Shown here in pieces: positions 26,059-35,240 of a DNA stretch of 64,000 nucleotides. The position numbers and the translations under genes are program-made. The first letter of the stretch is position 1. Each line of letters opens with the position of its first letter. Source of the DNA: Anaerolineales bacterium UBA6055 (lineage in GTDB: Bacteria; Chloroflexota; Anaerolineae; Aggregatilineales; Phototrophicaceae); contig DIYL01000059.1 in assembly GCA_002428985.1 (NCBI GenBank), forward strand, positions 335,197-399,196. Reading direction: 5' to 3'. The notes under the pieces were generated by a model. It did no database searches, was not told where the DNA came from, and saw only the letters and a list, made by a program, of their open reading frames with translations.

Positions 26059-26454
26059 TTATACATTGTAAATGTCGTCGTCTTCGTTTTTGCGCTTCAT
26101 GTTATCTTCGTATTTGTCCATCTTGGGGCGATAGCGTCCACCGAAGAACATAAATAGTCCCATACCGATGAGAATCACGGGTAACAGCTGCCAGAGTGAT
26201 CCGGCAATGCCACCAACAAGTCCGGGTAGCCCAAAGACAATCCCGATACCGATCAGCCATAATGCACCGCTTGCGCTCATCATCGGTTTGCCCTCTGCCA
26301 TTGTCCGTGCGAGGATCGATGCTGCCATGACGAACATAATGCCCGGCCACCACCATCCAGTCAGGAATAACATACCAAGCCCGACGAGGAATACACCCCC
26401 ACCAATCTGTGCAGCATTTTCATTTTTATTAAAGTCCACTTCATCATCTCCCAA
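26059..26454 (-). CDS. Small four-helix membrane protein
   Basis: 131 aa. Four hydrophobic segments: QIGGGVFLVGLGMLFLTGWWW (residues about 16-36), PGIMFVMAASILA, ASGALWLIGIGIVFGLPGLV and LLPVILIGMGLFMFFGG. The terminal 25 residues are charged (YEDNMKRKNEDDDIYNV) and cytoplasmic by the positive-inside tendency. The GLFMFFGGR end resembles LiaF/PspC-like membrane domains, but the family is not certain. Probably monocistronic. Confidence 0.65.
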   Translation of the reverse strand: MGDDEVDFNKNENAAQIGGGVFLVGLGMLFLTGWWWPGIMFVMAASILARTMAEGKPMMSASGALWLIGIGIVFGLPGLVGGIAGSLWQLLPVILIGMGLFMFFGGRYRPKMDKYEDNMKRKNEDDDIYNV

Positions 26455-26588
26455 GGTTCTATTTGCGTATCTATAATGCTATACGCAAAAATCGGATTTA
26501 GGTTGCAAAAATATGGAGAGAGATTGCTGATGTGTAAGGGTGGAATTAACTCAGTTCCACCCTTACAGAAGTTCGCAGTGTGATGTGT

Positions 26589-27653
26589 TTAGCTACTTTG
26601 TGTCAAGATGTTTGCGCGGGCCTCGAGTGCAGGCTCAAAGTTCGGGTTGAAGTTAATAGCAGCGTTGTAATTTTGGAGCGCGAGATCTGTTTCGCCACGT
26701 CCTTCACGTGCCATACCGAGGTAGTACCATGTCTCTTCGACGAAATGTCCACCGCCATCGTTTTGATTTTGACGCGCGATACGGATCATGTCGTCGTAGC
26801 GTCCAGTGTTGAAATAGGCTTCATAGGGTCCGAATTGATACCACATCATGCGCCACGGTAAGCCAAGGCTAATGGCTTGATCATATGCTTGAGCGGCGGC
26901 ATCCCACATGCCGAGTTCGACAAAGTTTGTACCCATATTAAACCATGCATGCGGATCGGTTGGGTCGGCAGTGGCTTCGGCACGCGCAATTTCTAGAGAT
27001 AAGACATGATTTTGCCATTCATCGCCATTGTCACCGAGTAGTTCCATAATTTCAGCTTCACGGTCGGATGTATACATGACGATGTAGGTATAGTTGAAGT
27101 GTTGCCATTTTTCTAAAACTTCGTCGTAGGTGTAGTTCTGTGGACCGATAAAACTATCCATCGTCATAAACACACCAACACTATCATCGTAGCCGTTTAA
27201 CAACAGATAGTGCCCCATCCAATCATAGCCTTCAGGTGTATAACCTTTTTCGATGATGACAGGAAAATTGTTTGAAATGAGTGTCTTGGCTATTTCGGCA
27301 GTTCCACCAGAACGAACCAGTGCGTACACGGCAATTTCTGGGACTTGCGTGTTTACAAATTCTGCCATTTGCCATGGGCTGACATTTTTGTCTTCGCGGT
27401 CGGGTTTGAGCCATGTGGCGGCGCGGTTCTGGTCGTTGGTATACCCGAAGTGTACTAACGCATTTGTGAGGGTTGCAGGACCGCAGTTGTTCCACCCCTG
27501 GAATTCATTACCGATTGTGTTGATACGGAATGCTGTTGGTAAAGGAACTGCTTCAGCTTCGTCTTGTGCCAATGCACCCCCGACACCTGCCATTAAGCTG
27601 ATCACTAGCAAGATGATTACCGTTTTTACTCGAAACATAAATTGATTCCTCAA
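26589..27653 (-). CDS. Secreted C39-like peptidase domain with TPR tail
   Basis: 354 aa. Signal peptide: FRVKTVIILLVISLMAGVGGALAQ, cleavage near residue 30. Residues about 50-200 form a C39-family (papain-like) domain. The catalytic Cys is in WNNCGPATLTNALVHFGY (the family's Q-x-x-x-x-C-G-P-A-x-L), the His in MGHYLLLNGYDD, and an Asp follows in TMDSFIGP. From about residue 225 TPR-like repeats appear: NMGTNFVELGMWDAAAQAYDQ, FNTGRYDDMIRIARQNQ, YYLGMAREGRGETDLALQNY. It probably cuts or binds peptides outside the membrane, with the TPRs recruiting partners. No export or bacteriocin genes adjoin it. Start ATG 27653, or ATG 27638, which begins MFRVKT. Confidence 0.82.
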   Translation of the reverse strand: MRNQFMFRVKTVIILLVISLMAGVGGALAQDEAEAVPLPTAFRINTIGNEFQGWNNCGPATLTNALVHFGYTNDQNRAATWLKPDREDKNVSPWQMAEFVNTQVPEIAVYALVRSGGTAEIAKTLISNNFPVIIEKGYTPEGYDWMGHYLLLNGYDDSVGVFMTMDSFIGPQNYTYDEVLEKWQHFNYTYIVMYTSDREAEIMELLGDNGDEWQNHVLSLEIARAEATADPTDPHAWFNMGTNFVELGMWDAAAQAYDQAISLGLPWRMMWYQFGPYEAYFNTGRYDDMIRIARQNQNDGGGHFVEETWYYLGMAREGRGETDLALQNYNAAINFNPNFEPALEARANILTQSS

Positions 27654-27781
27654 TAGACTTCCACTCTAGTACCGCCATTATACACAGGTTTAGTCTTTCG
27701 TGATTGGATGGAAACCATACGTTTACCTGACGATCGTGTGACGCTGTGACCCTACCATCAATTTCTTGCCAATGTATGACA

Positions 27782-28972
27782 TCAGGTTCGCAAATGATAA
27801 TCTGCGAAATCTAGATAGCATTGCCAATCGAAAGCGGTGACATCATGTTCACCTGTGCGGATGTGATAACCAATTGTGCCCATGCTCGGTTGATTTAATA
27901 TGGGTTGTTCGGTTGCGGTTAGTCCCTCTTTGCCATAGAGATGATAGACGAGATTGGCATGGTATCCCCCTAAAAATTCACCATAGGGGTCTGCCCATAA
28001 GTCATCCTCGGCACTGGCGATATAAACAGGGCGTGGCGCCATGAGCGTAATCAGGGTGTGTTGATCGATGGGTAAATCTGATTCTTTGCCGTTATATTGA
28101 TGGAAGTCTTTGCAGAGCCAGCGCGACCAATTGGTGTTGATAGCTTCGACAGTTTCGCCAAAGGCACGTCGCGATAGTGCCGCCCCCATACAACCTGAAT
28201 TATTGGAGACGGCGAGTGCACAACGGTCATCTTGTACCCCTGCCCACAAGGCCGCTTTACCGAGGCGCGAATGTCCCATCAGCATAATACGATTCACTGA
28301 TGATTCATGTGTAAGTAGATAATCCATCGCGCGACGTAAGCCCCACGCCCACGCGCCGATTGCACCCCACTGATTTGGTTCGGGTTGTGTTTGACCGTCT
28401 TTGTAGAAATAAGAGAAAATGTTGCCGTCATACCCGTCTTTTAGATCGGTCGTGATGTCGGCATGATAGATCGTCGCAAGCCCATATCCCCTCGACAGAA
28501 TCTGTTCAAGTGACCAAAGACTTGCCTTTGCTCCGCGTCCGATTTCGTCATCACTATTGTGTCGCTCCCATCCTGATGAGATGAGAATACTGTCATCAGG
28601 TTCGAGTGAGTGGTTGCCGTTAAAATTTAAGCCAAGGAATATATCAACAGGTGCAAACGCTCCGACAGGTAGATACAGTGACATCAGCATAGTTGGCGAT
28701 GATTCACTATTTAGCAGTGGGACGGTAATTTGTCTACGCACCCCGAGTGCATCAAATACGATGTGTTCGACAACATGTGATGTTCGGTCGATGGTATCGG
28801 GCAAAGGCGGCGCTTGTCCATAAATTTGTTCCTCAAAGATGCTGAGTAGATGCGGGCGTTGCTCCGATTCCCATGCGTCAATTGTTTTGATGATCGTGCC
28901 ATCATCACGTAGGAGCGGGTCGGGTAATGTGTAATCAGGTACGTTGGATTCGTCGTAATTTACATCGGGCAT
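27782..28972 (-). CDS. CE15-like carbohydrate esterase (alpha/beta hydrolase)
   Basis: The start is set at ATG 28972 (MPDVNYDESNVPDY) because the longer reading would overlap the neighbouring gene and its first 22 residues are not conserved-looking. About 396 residues. The alpha/beta hydrolase core resembles glucuronoyl esterases (CE15) and related acetyl xylan esterases: the nucleophile motif is IMLMGHSRLGKAALWAG (G-x-S-R-x-G-K, typical of CE15), the acid lies in YIASAEDDLWADPYGE, and the His is in TGEHDVTAFDWQCY. It probably hydrolyses ester bonds of plant-type hemicellulose or lignin-carbohydrate links. No signal peptide is visible, so the enzyme may be cytoplasmic. The gene follows the 28996-29709 gene at 23 bp on the same strand, so the two may be co-transcribed. 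Confidence 0.78.
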   Translation of the reverse strand: MPDVNYDESNVPDYTLPDPLLRDDGTIIKTIDAWESEQRPHLLSIFEEQIYGQAPPLPDTIDRTSHVVEHIVFDALGVRRQITVPLLNSESSPTMLMSLYLPVGAFAPVDIFLGLNFNGNHSLEPDDSILISSGWERHNSDDEIGRGAKASLWSLEQILSRGYGLATIYHADITTDLKDGYDGNIFSYFYKDGQTQPEPNQWGAIGAWAWGLRRAMDYLLTHESSVNRIMLMGHSRLGKAALWAGVQDDRCALAVSNNSGCMGAALSRRAFGETVEAINTNWSRWLCKDFHQYNGKESDLPIDQHTLITLMAPRPVYIASAEDDLWADPYGEFLGGYHANLVYHLYGKEGLTATEQPILNQPSMGTIGYHIRTGEHDVTAFDWQCYLDFADYHLRT

Positions 28973-28995
28973 GAGTGATTCATTTCCTTGGATTG

Positions 28996-29709
28996 TTATG
29001 GGATGAAAATCTCGCAGATTGTATCGGTTGTTGAGCAAGTCGCGATGACGGCCCCGTTATTGATCACGTCAAATTCAGGTGCGCCAATCCAGAATAATGT
29101 GCTTCCACTGGTTAGTTGTAAGGCGCGTAATTCGCCACAAATTGCAGGGGGTTGTTGACTGGCACTGTTGACATCACGCATACGCAAACAATTATTGGGC
29201 GGGAATGTTTGGACTAATCCAACGCCCCAACTTTCAACATCCCATCGTCCACTGGTGCTCTGGAAACTGACTGTGTCCAGCGCAAGGGTTTGCGCGCTCT
29301 GGTTATAGATGGTGAATGAAATTTCATCATAGATGAGTTGGATGTTGGGTGGTTGTGACTGGGTAGCGGTAGGCATCGGAGTTGGCTCAGCTTCGGTTGG
29401 TGCAATCGTTGGTGGGATGGCGGTGGGTGTTGCTGATGGCGAATCGGTCGGGATTACTTCGGTAGACGTCGGTGCGGTGGTTTCTGCTGGCATATCGGTT
29501 GCAGTTGGTTCAACAGCGGCAGCCTCGATGGTTGGTTCGGCTTCGGTCGGCACAGTTGTTATTGGCGATTCTTGAAGCGGCGCTGCAGGTGTGTTGTTGT
29601 TTAATACGGTCGGTGCAACAGCTAGAAATATAGCAACAAAACTCGTGATTAATGCCGCAACCACCTGCGGACTTTTGAATGTTTCTTTCATCATCATCCC
29701 CATAAACAC
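28996..29709 (-). CDS. Membrane-anchored, Pro/Thr-rich protein with C-terminal beta domain
   Basis: 237 aa. Residues about 12-35 are one membrane helix (QVVAALITSFVAIFLAVAP). Residues about 40-125 are a Pro/Thr/Ala/Glu-rich low-complexity linker (PTEAEPTIEAAAVEPTATD). The C-terminal 110 residues are a compact domain with NIQLIYDEISFTIYNQSAQTL, then FQSTSGRWDVESWGVG and four Cys (NNCLRM, AICGEL, IATCST, TICEIF), probably two disulfides. This looks like an extracytoplasmic domain on a flexible stalk, of a kind seen in Chloroflexota secreted proteins, perhaps carbohydrate- or wall-binding. The family is not known to me. It may be co-transcribed with the CE15-like gene that follows. Confidence 0.72.
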   Translation of the reverse strand: MFMGMMMKETFKSPQVVAALITSFVAIFLAVAPTVLNNNTPAAPLQESPITTVPTEAEPTIEAAAVEPTATDMPAETTAPTSTEVIPTDSPSATPTAIPPTIAPTEAEPTPMPTATQSQPPNIQLIYDEISFTIYNQSAQTLALDTVSFQSTSGRWDVESWGVGLVQTFPPNNCLRMRDVNSASQQPPAICGELRALQLTSGSTLFWIGAPEFDVINNGAVIATCSTTDTICEIFIP

Positions 29710-29888
29710 AATAGCTGGATAAACAGTTTAAGCATAACATGAACCCATTCATTTGGGGGTTTAAATAGTTGAAATCTCAAAAAGGTAATTTATAACCACA
29801 AAGACACATAGGGCACGAAGAAAAGCTAAGAATTAGATAAATTCGCATACAATAGAATTCAGAGCATATCACAAGTATTGAGTAGACG

Positions 29889-30488
29889 ATGACAAAAGTA
29901 TCTATCGAGGAATTTATCAAAACAGGTCAATTTGGTGAAATCAAATTAGGTCTGACCCGCCACGAGGTAATTGAAATTTTGGGAGATCCATCCAATTGGG
30001 GCGGTCACAAGTATTTTATGCAAGCAGGTATTTGGGTATATGGGTTATTTGAGTTTCATTTTGAAGCAAAAAAGACAGATAGCAATCTACATATGATTTT
30101 TACAGATCATATTAGTGATGAGAGCATTATCCGAGATGACTACGATGTGGGTTGGGGCAGATTCTATCCGCTACCAACCATGCCAGATGTAATTCGTCAT
30201 CTCAATGCAGAAGGACTTACTTACACAACTAGCAAATCATTTGAACAACTCATCATAACAATTAGCACATCAAATGTGAAACTCTCGTTTAACGATGAAA
30301 GCCTATTATTACAAGCGCTTAATGTAAGCAATTTTCGCGAAAGTAAAATTACACATAAACAAACAACTGTCTTGTTACCTATTGATGTTTATGACAAAGC
30401 CAAACATATTGCTGAATCGAAGAATATTAAAATCTCCCAACTATGTTCTAAGTGGTTGACAGAGTATATACAAAATATCGATGAATAG
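29889..30488 (+). CDS. Unknown protein with C-terminal ribbon-helix-helix-like segment
   Basis: 199 aa. Residues 1-145 contain EFIKTGQFGEIKLGLTRHEV, then LGDPSNWGG and FGEFHF-like hydrophobic strands. The pattern G-x-I-K/L-G-x-T/S-x-x-E/D-V-x-x-x-L-G-x-P is shared by immunity-protein-like and other small sensor domains. Residues about 150-195 (TTVLLPIDVYDKAKHIAESKNIKISQLCSKWLTEYI) match a ribbon-helix-helix DNA-binding motif: a strand, then two helices. The combination may make a regulator that binds DNA and is controlled by its N-terminal domain. No close partner gene. The ribosome site is weak (GAGTAGACG). Confidence 0.5.
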   Translation: MTKVSIEEFIKTGQFGEIKLGLTRHEVIEILGDPSNWGGHKYFMQAGIWVYGLFEFHFEAKKTDSNLHMIFTDHISDESIIRDDYDVGWGRFYPLPTMPDVIRHLNAEGLTYTTSKSFEQLIITISTSNVKLSFNDESLLLQALNVSNFRESKITHKQTTVLLPIDVYDKAKHIAESKNIKISQLCSKWLTEYIQNIDE

Positions 30489-30621
30489 ACCTGGCATCGT
30501 TTCACTTTCTACAAGGTAATTGACGATGTTTGGCAGTCATTGGCAGTGTTTTTCATATATCTAGCAGGTGATTTTACAGTACGGTCGTAATGTCTAATCT
30601 CAAAAACCAAAGGATAACATT

Positions 30622-31005
30622 ATGACCCAACGTATTATCATTGTTCTATTTGTACTTGTCGGTATTGTGAATTTCTTACCTATAATTGGCCTTTTAGGTG
30701 CATCGCGATTACAGTCGTTATATGATGTACAGTTAACTGATCCGAATCTAATTTTGCTCATGCGACACCGAGCAATCCTCTTCGGCATTATTGGTGGTTA
30801 CATTATCTGGTCTGCGTTCAATCCTGAGCTAAGATTGTCCGCCACAGTTATCGGACTGGTTAGTATGGTGTCATTTATCATCTTAATTTTAGGTGAGCCG
30901 TCACATAATCCGCAATTACGACAAATCTTCATTATCGATATTGTGGCGACGATTATTCTTGTGATTGCGTTCGCTCTAGATTTCCTACGAATACAGATGA
31001 CATAA
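30622..31005 (+). CDS. Small four-helix membrane protein
   Basis: 127 aa with AAGGA about 6 nt before the ATG. Four hydrophobic helices: IIIVLFVLVGIVNFLPIIGLLG (4-25), ILFGIIGGYIIWSAF, ATVIGLVSMVSFIILILGE and IFIIDIVATIILVIAFALDF. The region LLMRHRAILFGIIGG resembles a family sometimes misnamed phosphopantetheine adenylyltransferase in gammaproteobacteria; I do not give it that role. Function unknown. Confidence 0.65.
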   Translation: MTQRIIIVLFVLVGIVNFLPIIGLLGASRLQSLYDVQLTDPNLILLMRHRAILFGIIGGYIIWSAFNPELRLSATVIGLVSMVSFIILILGEPSHNPQLRQIFIIDIVATIILVIAFALDFLRIQMT

Positions 31006-31113
31006 AAACATAGCCCTCTGTATTGGACGTGTGCTAAAATTCAAGCAACAGTCTGAATATGATCCACAATGTGCCTTCGTGCCGTTGTGGTTATTTGATT
31101 AGAGGAAAATTCT

Positions 31114-33528
31114 ATGCCGAAAATAGCCGAATTGTTTAAGACAATGGAATATGGACCTGCCCCTGAATCGCCTGCCAGTGCTGATGCGTGGTTAGAGGCG
31201 CATAATCGCCAATTTGATTTGTTTATCAATAACAAGTGGGAAGCACCAGGCGATGCAAGTTATCTCACTGTACGTAATCCGGCGACGGGTCAAGAAATTG
31301 CGAAAGTCGCTGATGCCAAAGCGAAGGACATCGACAAAGCGGTAAAATCTGCCCGTAAAGCCTATAAGTCATGGTCGGGTTTGAGCCCACATCAACGGGC
31401 GCGTCATTTGTATGCTATTGCCCGCAATATCCAAAAGCATCAACGGTTGTTGGCGGTGGTTGAGACACTCGATAACGGCAAATCGATCCGTGAGTCGCGT
31501 GACATTGATATTCCGTTGGTGGCGCGTCATTTTTATCATCATGCCGGTTGGGCGCAATTGATGGATACAGAATTGCGCGATTATCAGTCGGTTGGCGTGG
31601 TCGGTCAGGTGATTCCGTGGAATTTCCCGCTATTGATGTTGGCTTGGAAAATTGCGCCCGCGATTGCGATGGGCAACACAGTTGTGATTAAACCCGCACC
31701 CTATACCCCACTATCAGCACTATTATTTGCGGAGATTATCGCTGAGGCTGGCTTGCCGGAAGGCGTTGTTAATATTGTGACGGGTGGCGATGAAGCGGGT
31801 GAGAGCATCACAGCGCATCCTGATTTTGACAAAATCGCGTTTACTGGCTCGACAGGTGTCGGACGGATTATCCGCAAAGTAACGGCGGGCACAGGCAAAA
31901 AAATATCGCTCGAATTGGGTGGTAAGTCGCCGTTTATCGTGTATGACGATGCGGATTTAGATGGCGCGGTCGAAGGATTGGTTGATGCGATCTGGTTTAA
32001 TCAGGGGCAAGTGTGTTGTGCGGGGTCACGTTTGTTGGTACAGGAAAACATCGCCGATAAATTCATCCAGAAAGTAAAGACCCGTATGGCACGGTTACGC
32101 TCAGGTGATTCGCTGGATAAGAGCATCGACATTGGTGCAGTGGTTGATCCTGTGCAATATGAGACGATTGATAATTGGGTCAAGAAAGGGTTAGCTGAGG
32201 GCGCGGACATCTATCAACCGGAGATGAATCTACCCGATAACGGTTGTTATTATCCGCCAACGCTTTTGACAAATGTCGCGGCATCGGCAACAGTCGCACA
32301 AGAAGAAATTTTCGGTCCGGTGCTCGTCGCAATGAGCTTCCGCACACCATCAGAAGCGATTTCGCTCGGCAATAATACACGTTATGGTTTGGCGGCTTCG
32401 ATCTGGAGTGAGAATATCAGCCTCGCGTTGGATACCGCAAGGAAGATCAAAGCAGGTAGTGTGTGGGTCAATTGCACGAATATGTTTGATGCCGCGTCGG
32501 GCTTTGGTGGGTATCGAGAGAGTGGCTTTGGGCGTGAAGGCGGTAAAGAAGGCATCTTTGAATATCTGCGTCCGAAGTGGATGAAACGCCCGCAACCCAA
32601 GCTTGGGGATGCACCCGAAAGCTGGGGTGGTAATGTCCCGCCAGCGCCAATTGGGTTGGGTGCAGCTAAATCAAATGGTGTTCAACTTGATCGTACACCG
32701 AAGCTATATATTGGTGGTGGGCAAAAACGCCCTGACGGTAATTATACCCGCGCGGTTACGTCACCTGATGGCAAGCTCATCGGTCAAGTTGGGGATGGCA
32801 ATCGTAAAGATGTGCGTAATGCGGTTGAAGCGGCACATAAAGCCAAAAACTGGGCATATTATTCACCGCATAATCGTGCACAAATTTTGTATTATATTGC
32901 AGAGAATTTATCAGCACGGCACGAAGAATTTGCGCAACGCATCGCGGATATGACCAATGTGAAACTTGATAAAGCGCGTCAAGAAGTTGATTTGTCGATT
33001 GACCGTCTGTTCCATTGGGCGGCATTTGCGGATAAATCTGGCGGTACAGTACAAGAAACAACTCTGCGCGGATTAGTTACAGCCATTCATGAACCGATCG
33101 GTGTGATTGGGATTGCATGCCCTGATGAATCACCTCTACTCGGATTTGTATCGTTAATTGCCCCGGCCATCTCGCGTGGTAATACTGTGATTTGTATCCC
33201 ATCTGAAAAATATCCACTGAGTGCAACTGATTTGTATCAGGTGTTTGATACATCCGATTTGCCTGCGGGCGTCGTCAACATTATCACAGGTACACGTGAC
33301 CATCTCGTAAAAACACTGGTCGAACATGATGATGTCGATAGTTTGTGGTACTTCGGGGATGCGGAGGGGAGCCGTCAAGTTGAGGAACGCTCGGCATTTA
33401 ATATGAAGCGCACGTGGGTCAATTATGGTGAATCCCGTGATTGGTCAGATAAAGAACAAGGCGCGGGTGAAGAGTTTATCCACGAGTCGATTCAGGTGAA
33501 AAATATCTGGGTGCCGACGGGGGCATAA
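31114..33528 (+). CDS. ALDH16-type double aldehyde dehydrogenase
   Basis: 804 aa. Residues about 10-495 are a full aldehyde dehydrogenase: VGVVGQVIPWNFPLLMLAW, FTGSTGVGRIIRKV, the general base Glu in LELGGKSPFIVYDDADLDGA, the catalytic Cys in NQGQVCCAGSRLL, and EEIFGPVLVAMSF. Residues about 520-804 are a second ALDH-like domain (KLYIGGGQKRPDGNYTRA, then AIHEPIGVIGIACPDESP). It lacks the Cys and Glu motifs and the catalytic C-terminal half. This architecture is that of ALDH16, in which the second domain serves for folding or dimerisation. It oxidises aldehydes to acids with NAD(P). The substrate is unknown. RBS AGAGGA; a terminator lies 40 bp after the stop. Confidence 0.9.
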   Translation: MPKIAELFKTMEYGPAPESPASADAWLEAHNRQFDLFINNKWEAPGDASYLTVRNPATGQEIAKVADAKAKDIDKAVKSARKAYKSWSGLSPHQRARHLYAIARNIQKHQRLLAVVETLDNGKSIRESRDIDIPLVARHFYHHAGWAQLMDTELRDYQSVGVVGQVIPWNFPLLMLAWKIAPAIAMGNTVVIKPAPYTPLSALLFAEIIAEAGLPEGVVNIVTGGDEAGESITAHPDFDKIAFTGSTGVGRIIRKVTAGTGKKISLELGGKSPFIVYDDADLDGAVEGLVDAIWFNQGQVCCAGSRLLVQENIADKFIQKVKTRMARLRSGDSLDKSIDIGAVVDPVQYETIDNWVKKGLAEGADIYQPEMNLPDNGCYYPPTLLTNVAASATVAQEEIFGPVLVAMSFRTPSEAISLGNNTRYGLAASIWSENISLALDTARKIKAGSVWVNCTNMFDAASGFGGYRESGFGREGGKEGIFEYLRPKWMKRPQPKLGDAPESWGGNVPPAPIGLGAAKSNGVQLDRTPKLYIGGGQKRPDGNYTRAVTSPDGKLIGQVGDGNRKDVRNAVEAAHKAKNWAYYSPHNRAQILYYIAENLSARHEEFAQRIADMTNVKLDKARQEVDLSIDRLFHWAAFADKSGGTVQETTLRGLVTAIHEPIGVIGIACPDESPLLGFVSLIAPAISRGNTVICIPSEKYPLSATDLYQVFDTSDLPAGVVNIITGTRDHLVKTLVEHDDVDSLWYFGDAEGSRQVEERSAFNMKRTWVNYGESRDWSDKEQGAGEEFIHESIQVKNIWVPTGA

Positions 33529-33567
33529 ACCTCTGATCAGTCGCCGACATTTTAATCTTTAACATAG

Positions 33568-33604
33568 AACTCGCTAGTACACAACTTCTGTATACCAGCG
33601 AGTT
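33568..33604. terminator. Bidirectional terminator
   Basis: AACTCGCT (33568-33575) pairs perfectly with AGCGAGTT (33597-33604), followed on the plus strand by TTTGC. It lies between the ALDH16 stop (33528) and the convergent metalloprotease stop (33619). The stem is 8 bp and the loop 21 nt. Confidence 0.7.
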
Positions 33605-33618
33605 TTTGCTATTATGAA

Positions 33619-34830
33619 TTATCGTCGGTTGGCGATATTTTGTCGGAGTTGGTTACGTAATGTCACTAACTCTGGATAGTTATAGAAAAATGCAATTTTC
33701 TGGTCGGCACCGGTATTGCCTGAGGGGCGGTCTTGTAAGACAAATGCGGTAAAACTCTCGGCGATGTCTTCGGCAACATTGGTTCGGGCATAGTCCGATA
33801 CAAAGTCCGCCGGATTTGATGATTCACCGCTTGCCCAAAATTGGCTGTTAAATTGGTTGATGTATGATGTCGGTTGTGAACAGCCTTCTTGAAGATCAAG
33901 GGTCGAACAGGTGGTCGCATCGTCATCGACTTGTGCGGTATTTAATGTGACGATATGCGCGAGTTCATGAATAATTGTATGGGTTAATTCTGCCGGATTA
34001 TTGAGATCATCGGTGTTGAGACCGAGTACAAATTTTGATGGGTCGTTCTCATCAATATAGACATATCCAGCTGTATCACCACCACTAATCACTTCAAAAC
34101 CTGAGATCGATTGTACCCATTCTGCTGGCACAATATCAGTAACGGTTGTCCACAGGTCGCTATCCTGACCTGTGAGTGAATTGCTGATGCTTGTATTGGA
34201 AACATCGTAGACGGCATTGGGCTCTTCACTTGGTGTTTCCGAGCCGACATCAAAGGTCGCATCGAATGCTTCATCGGTGATGAAATCACCAAATTCATCA
34301 ATATAAATATTATCACACCAGCCATCGTTGTCTTCATCAGCACAATCGTCAACCCACTCAAAGTCGCCTTCGTCGCACCAGCCATCGTTATCAGCATCAG
34401 CGCAATCATCGACCCATTCAATATCGCCTTCATCATCTACAAACTCATCGTCGCACCAGCCATCATTATCAGCATCAGTGCAGTCGTCGACCCACTCACC
34501 CTCATCATCTACGTAGTCGTCATCGCACCAGCCATCGTTATCAGCATCAGCGCAGTCGTCAACCCATTCTTCGTCATCCCAATCTTCCTCCCATTCCTCG
34601 TCATCTTCCCACTCTTCATCTTCCCAGTCATCTTCCCAGTCATCTTCCCATTCTTCGTCGTCTTCCCAGTCATCGTCATCTTGTTGGATATCCGATGTGG
34701 CGCGAATTGAATCTTGGTCGGGATTGGTTGATGTGTAAGCAAGTGTTTGCATTACAGGCAAAACCAATAGCATTATCGCAATAAAAATAGATAAAACATA
34801 TTGCTTCGATAATTTGATATGATCTAGCAT
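33619..34830 (-). CDS. Secreted zinc metalloprotease-like protein with acidic Trp/Asp/Cys repeats
   Basis: 403 aa. Signal peptide at residues about 12-32 (YVLSIFIAIMLLVLPVMQTLA, cut near AYTS). Residues 50-95 are low-complexity (DDWEDDEEWEDDWEDDWEDE). Residues about 88-180 hold four modules EWVDDCADADNDGWCD with D-x-D-N-D-G and C-x8-C, like thrombospondin type-3 or EF-hand-type Ca loops, each with one Cys pair. Residues about 225-403 carry a zincin signature HTIIHELAHIVTLN (HExxH with two His ligands and the Glu base) and EDIAESFTAFVLQD, whose Glu in AES-F is a likely third ligand. A Ca- and Zn-binding exported protease is inferred, with the repeats as spacer or adhesin. The antisense of the repeats gives long open frames that I treat as shadows. 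Confidence 0.78.
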   Translation of the reverse strand: MLDHIKLSKQYVLSIFIAIMLLVLPVMQTLAYTSTNPDQDSIRATSDIQQDDDDWEDDEEWEDDWEDDWEDEEWEDDEEWEEDWDDEEWVDDCADADNDGWCDDDYVDDEGEWVDDCTDADNDGWCDDEFVDDEGDIEWVDDCADADNDGWCDEGDFEWVDDCADEDNDGWCDNIYIDEFGDFITDEAFDATFDVGSETPSEEPNAVYDVSNTSISNSLTGQDSDLWTTVTDIVPAEWVQSISGFEVISGGDTAGYVYIDENDPSKFVLGLNTDDLNNPAELTHTIIHELAHIVTLNTAQVDDDATTCSTLDLQEGCSQPTSYINQFNSQFWASGESSNPADFVSDYARTNVAEDIAESFTAFVLQDRPSGNTGADQKIAFFYNYPELVTLRNQLRQNIANRR

Positions 34831-35018
34831 TTAGTAGCTCCTTACGAAATCATTACAGATATATTGTATGCTAGATTTCGTAATATAAATCACCTGATCA
34901 GTACCTAAGCACTACTCGTAGTACATAAGACCCATATAAAAGATTTTTTACTTCTCGGGTTCATATGTGTTATTTTGACTATTTTGTGGGTTAAAAGAGG
35001 TCAAGAATTGAATCGAAA

Positions 35019-35081
35019 TGAATCGCCAATGGTCAATAACCGACAGGCTACAGAAGATTGGTCAGTTTGCTTAAGAACCTG
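35019..35081. repeat. Family C dispersed repeat, copy 3
   Basis: Reads AATCGCCAATGGTCAATAAC, then CGACAGGCTACAGAAGATTG, then GTCAGTTTGCTTAAGAACCT. It is the most diverged of the four copies. The gap 34831-35376 contains only this and the family D element; no gene or clear promoter is seen in it. Confidence 0.7.
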
Positions 35082-35152
35082 TTTGAATATTATGTTTCAG
35101 TAGGTTTTCGCTCTCGGACACATTGTTAGGCTTGTCCGTAGTTATTTTGCCC

Positions 35153-35240
35153 TCATCCCCCCAACCCCCTTCTCCCGACCGCTAACGCTAGGAGAAGGGG
35201 GAGTACCAAGGCTCGTTTTGATCGTTAAAGTCCCACTCAA
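35153..35240. repeat. Family D pyrimidine-rich repeat with strong hairpin
   Basis: Reads CCCTCATCCCCCCAACCCCC, then CTTCTCCC, then GGAGAAGGGGGAG, and a trailing GGGAGGGGTTTATT. CCCCCTTCTCC (35165-35175) pairs with GGAGAAGGGGG (35191-35201), 11 bp, loop 15 nt. Similar C-rich elements are common in Chloroflexota genomes. One copy in this window, related by composition to family B. Confidence 0.65.

Noticed and set aside
33666..34742. Several long minus- and plus-strand frames around the acidic-repeat protease
   Set aside because: They are frame shadows of its low-complexity Trp/Asp repeats.
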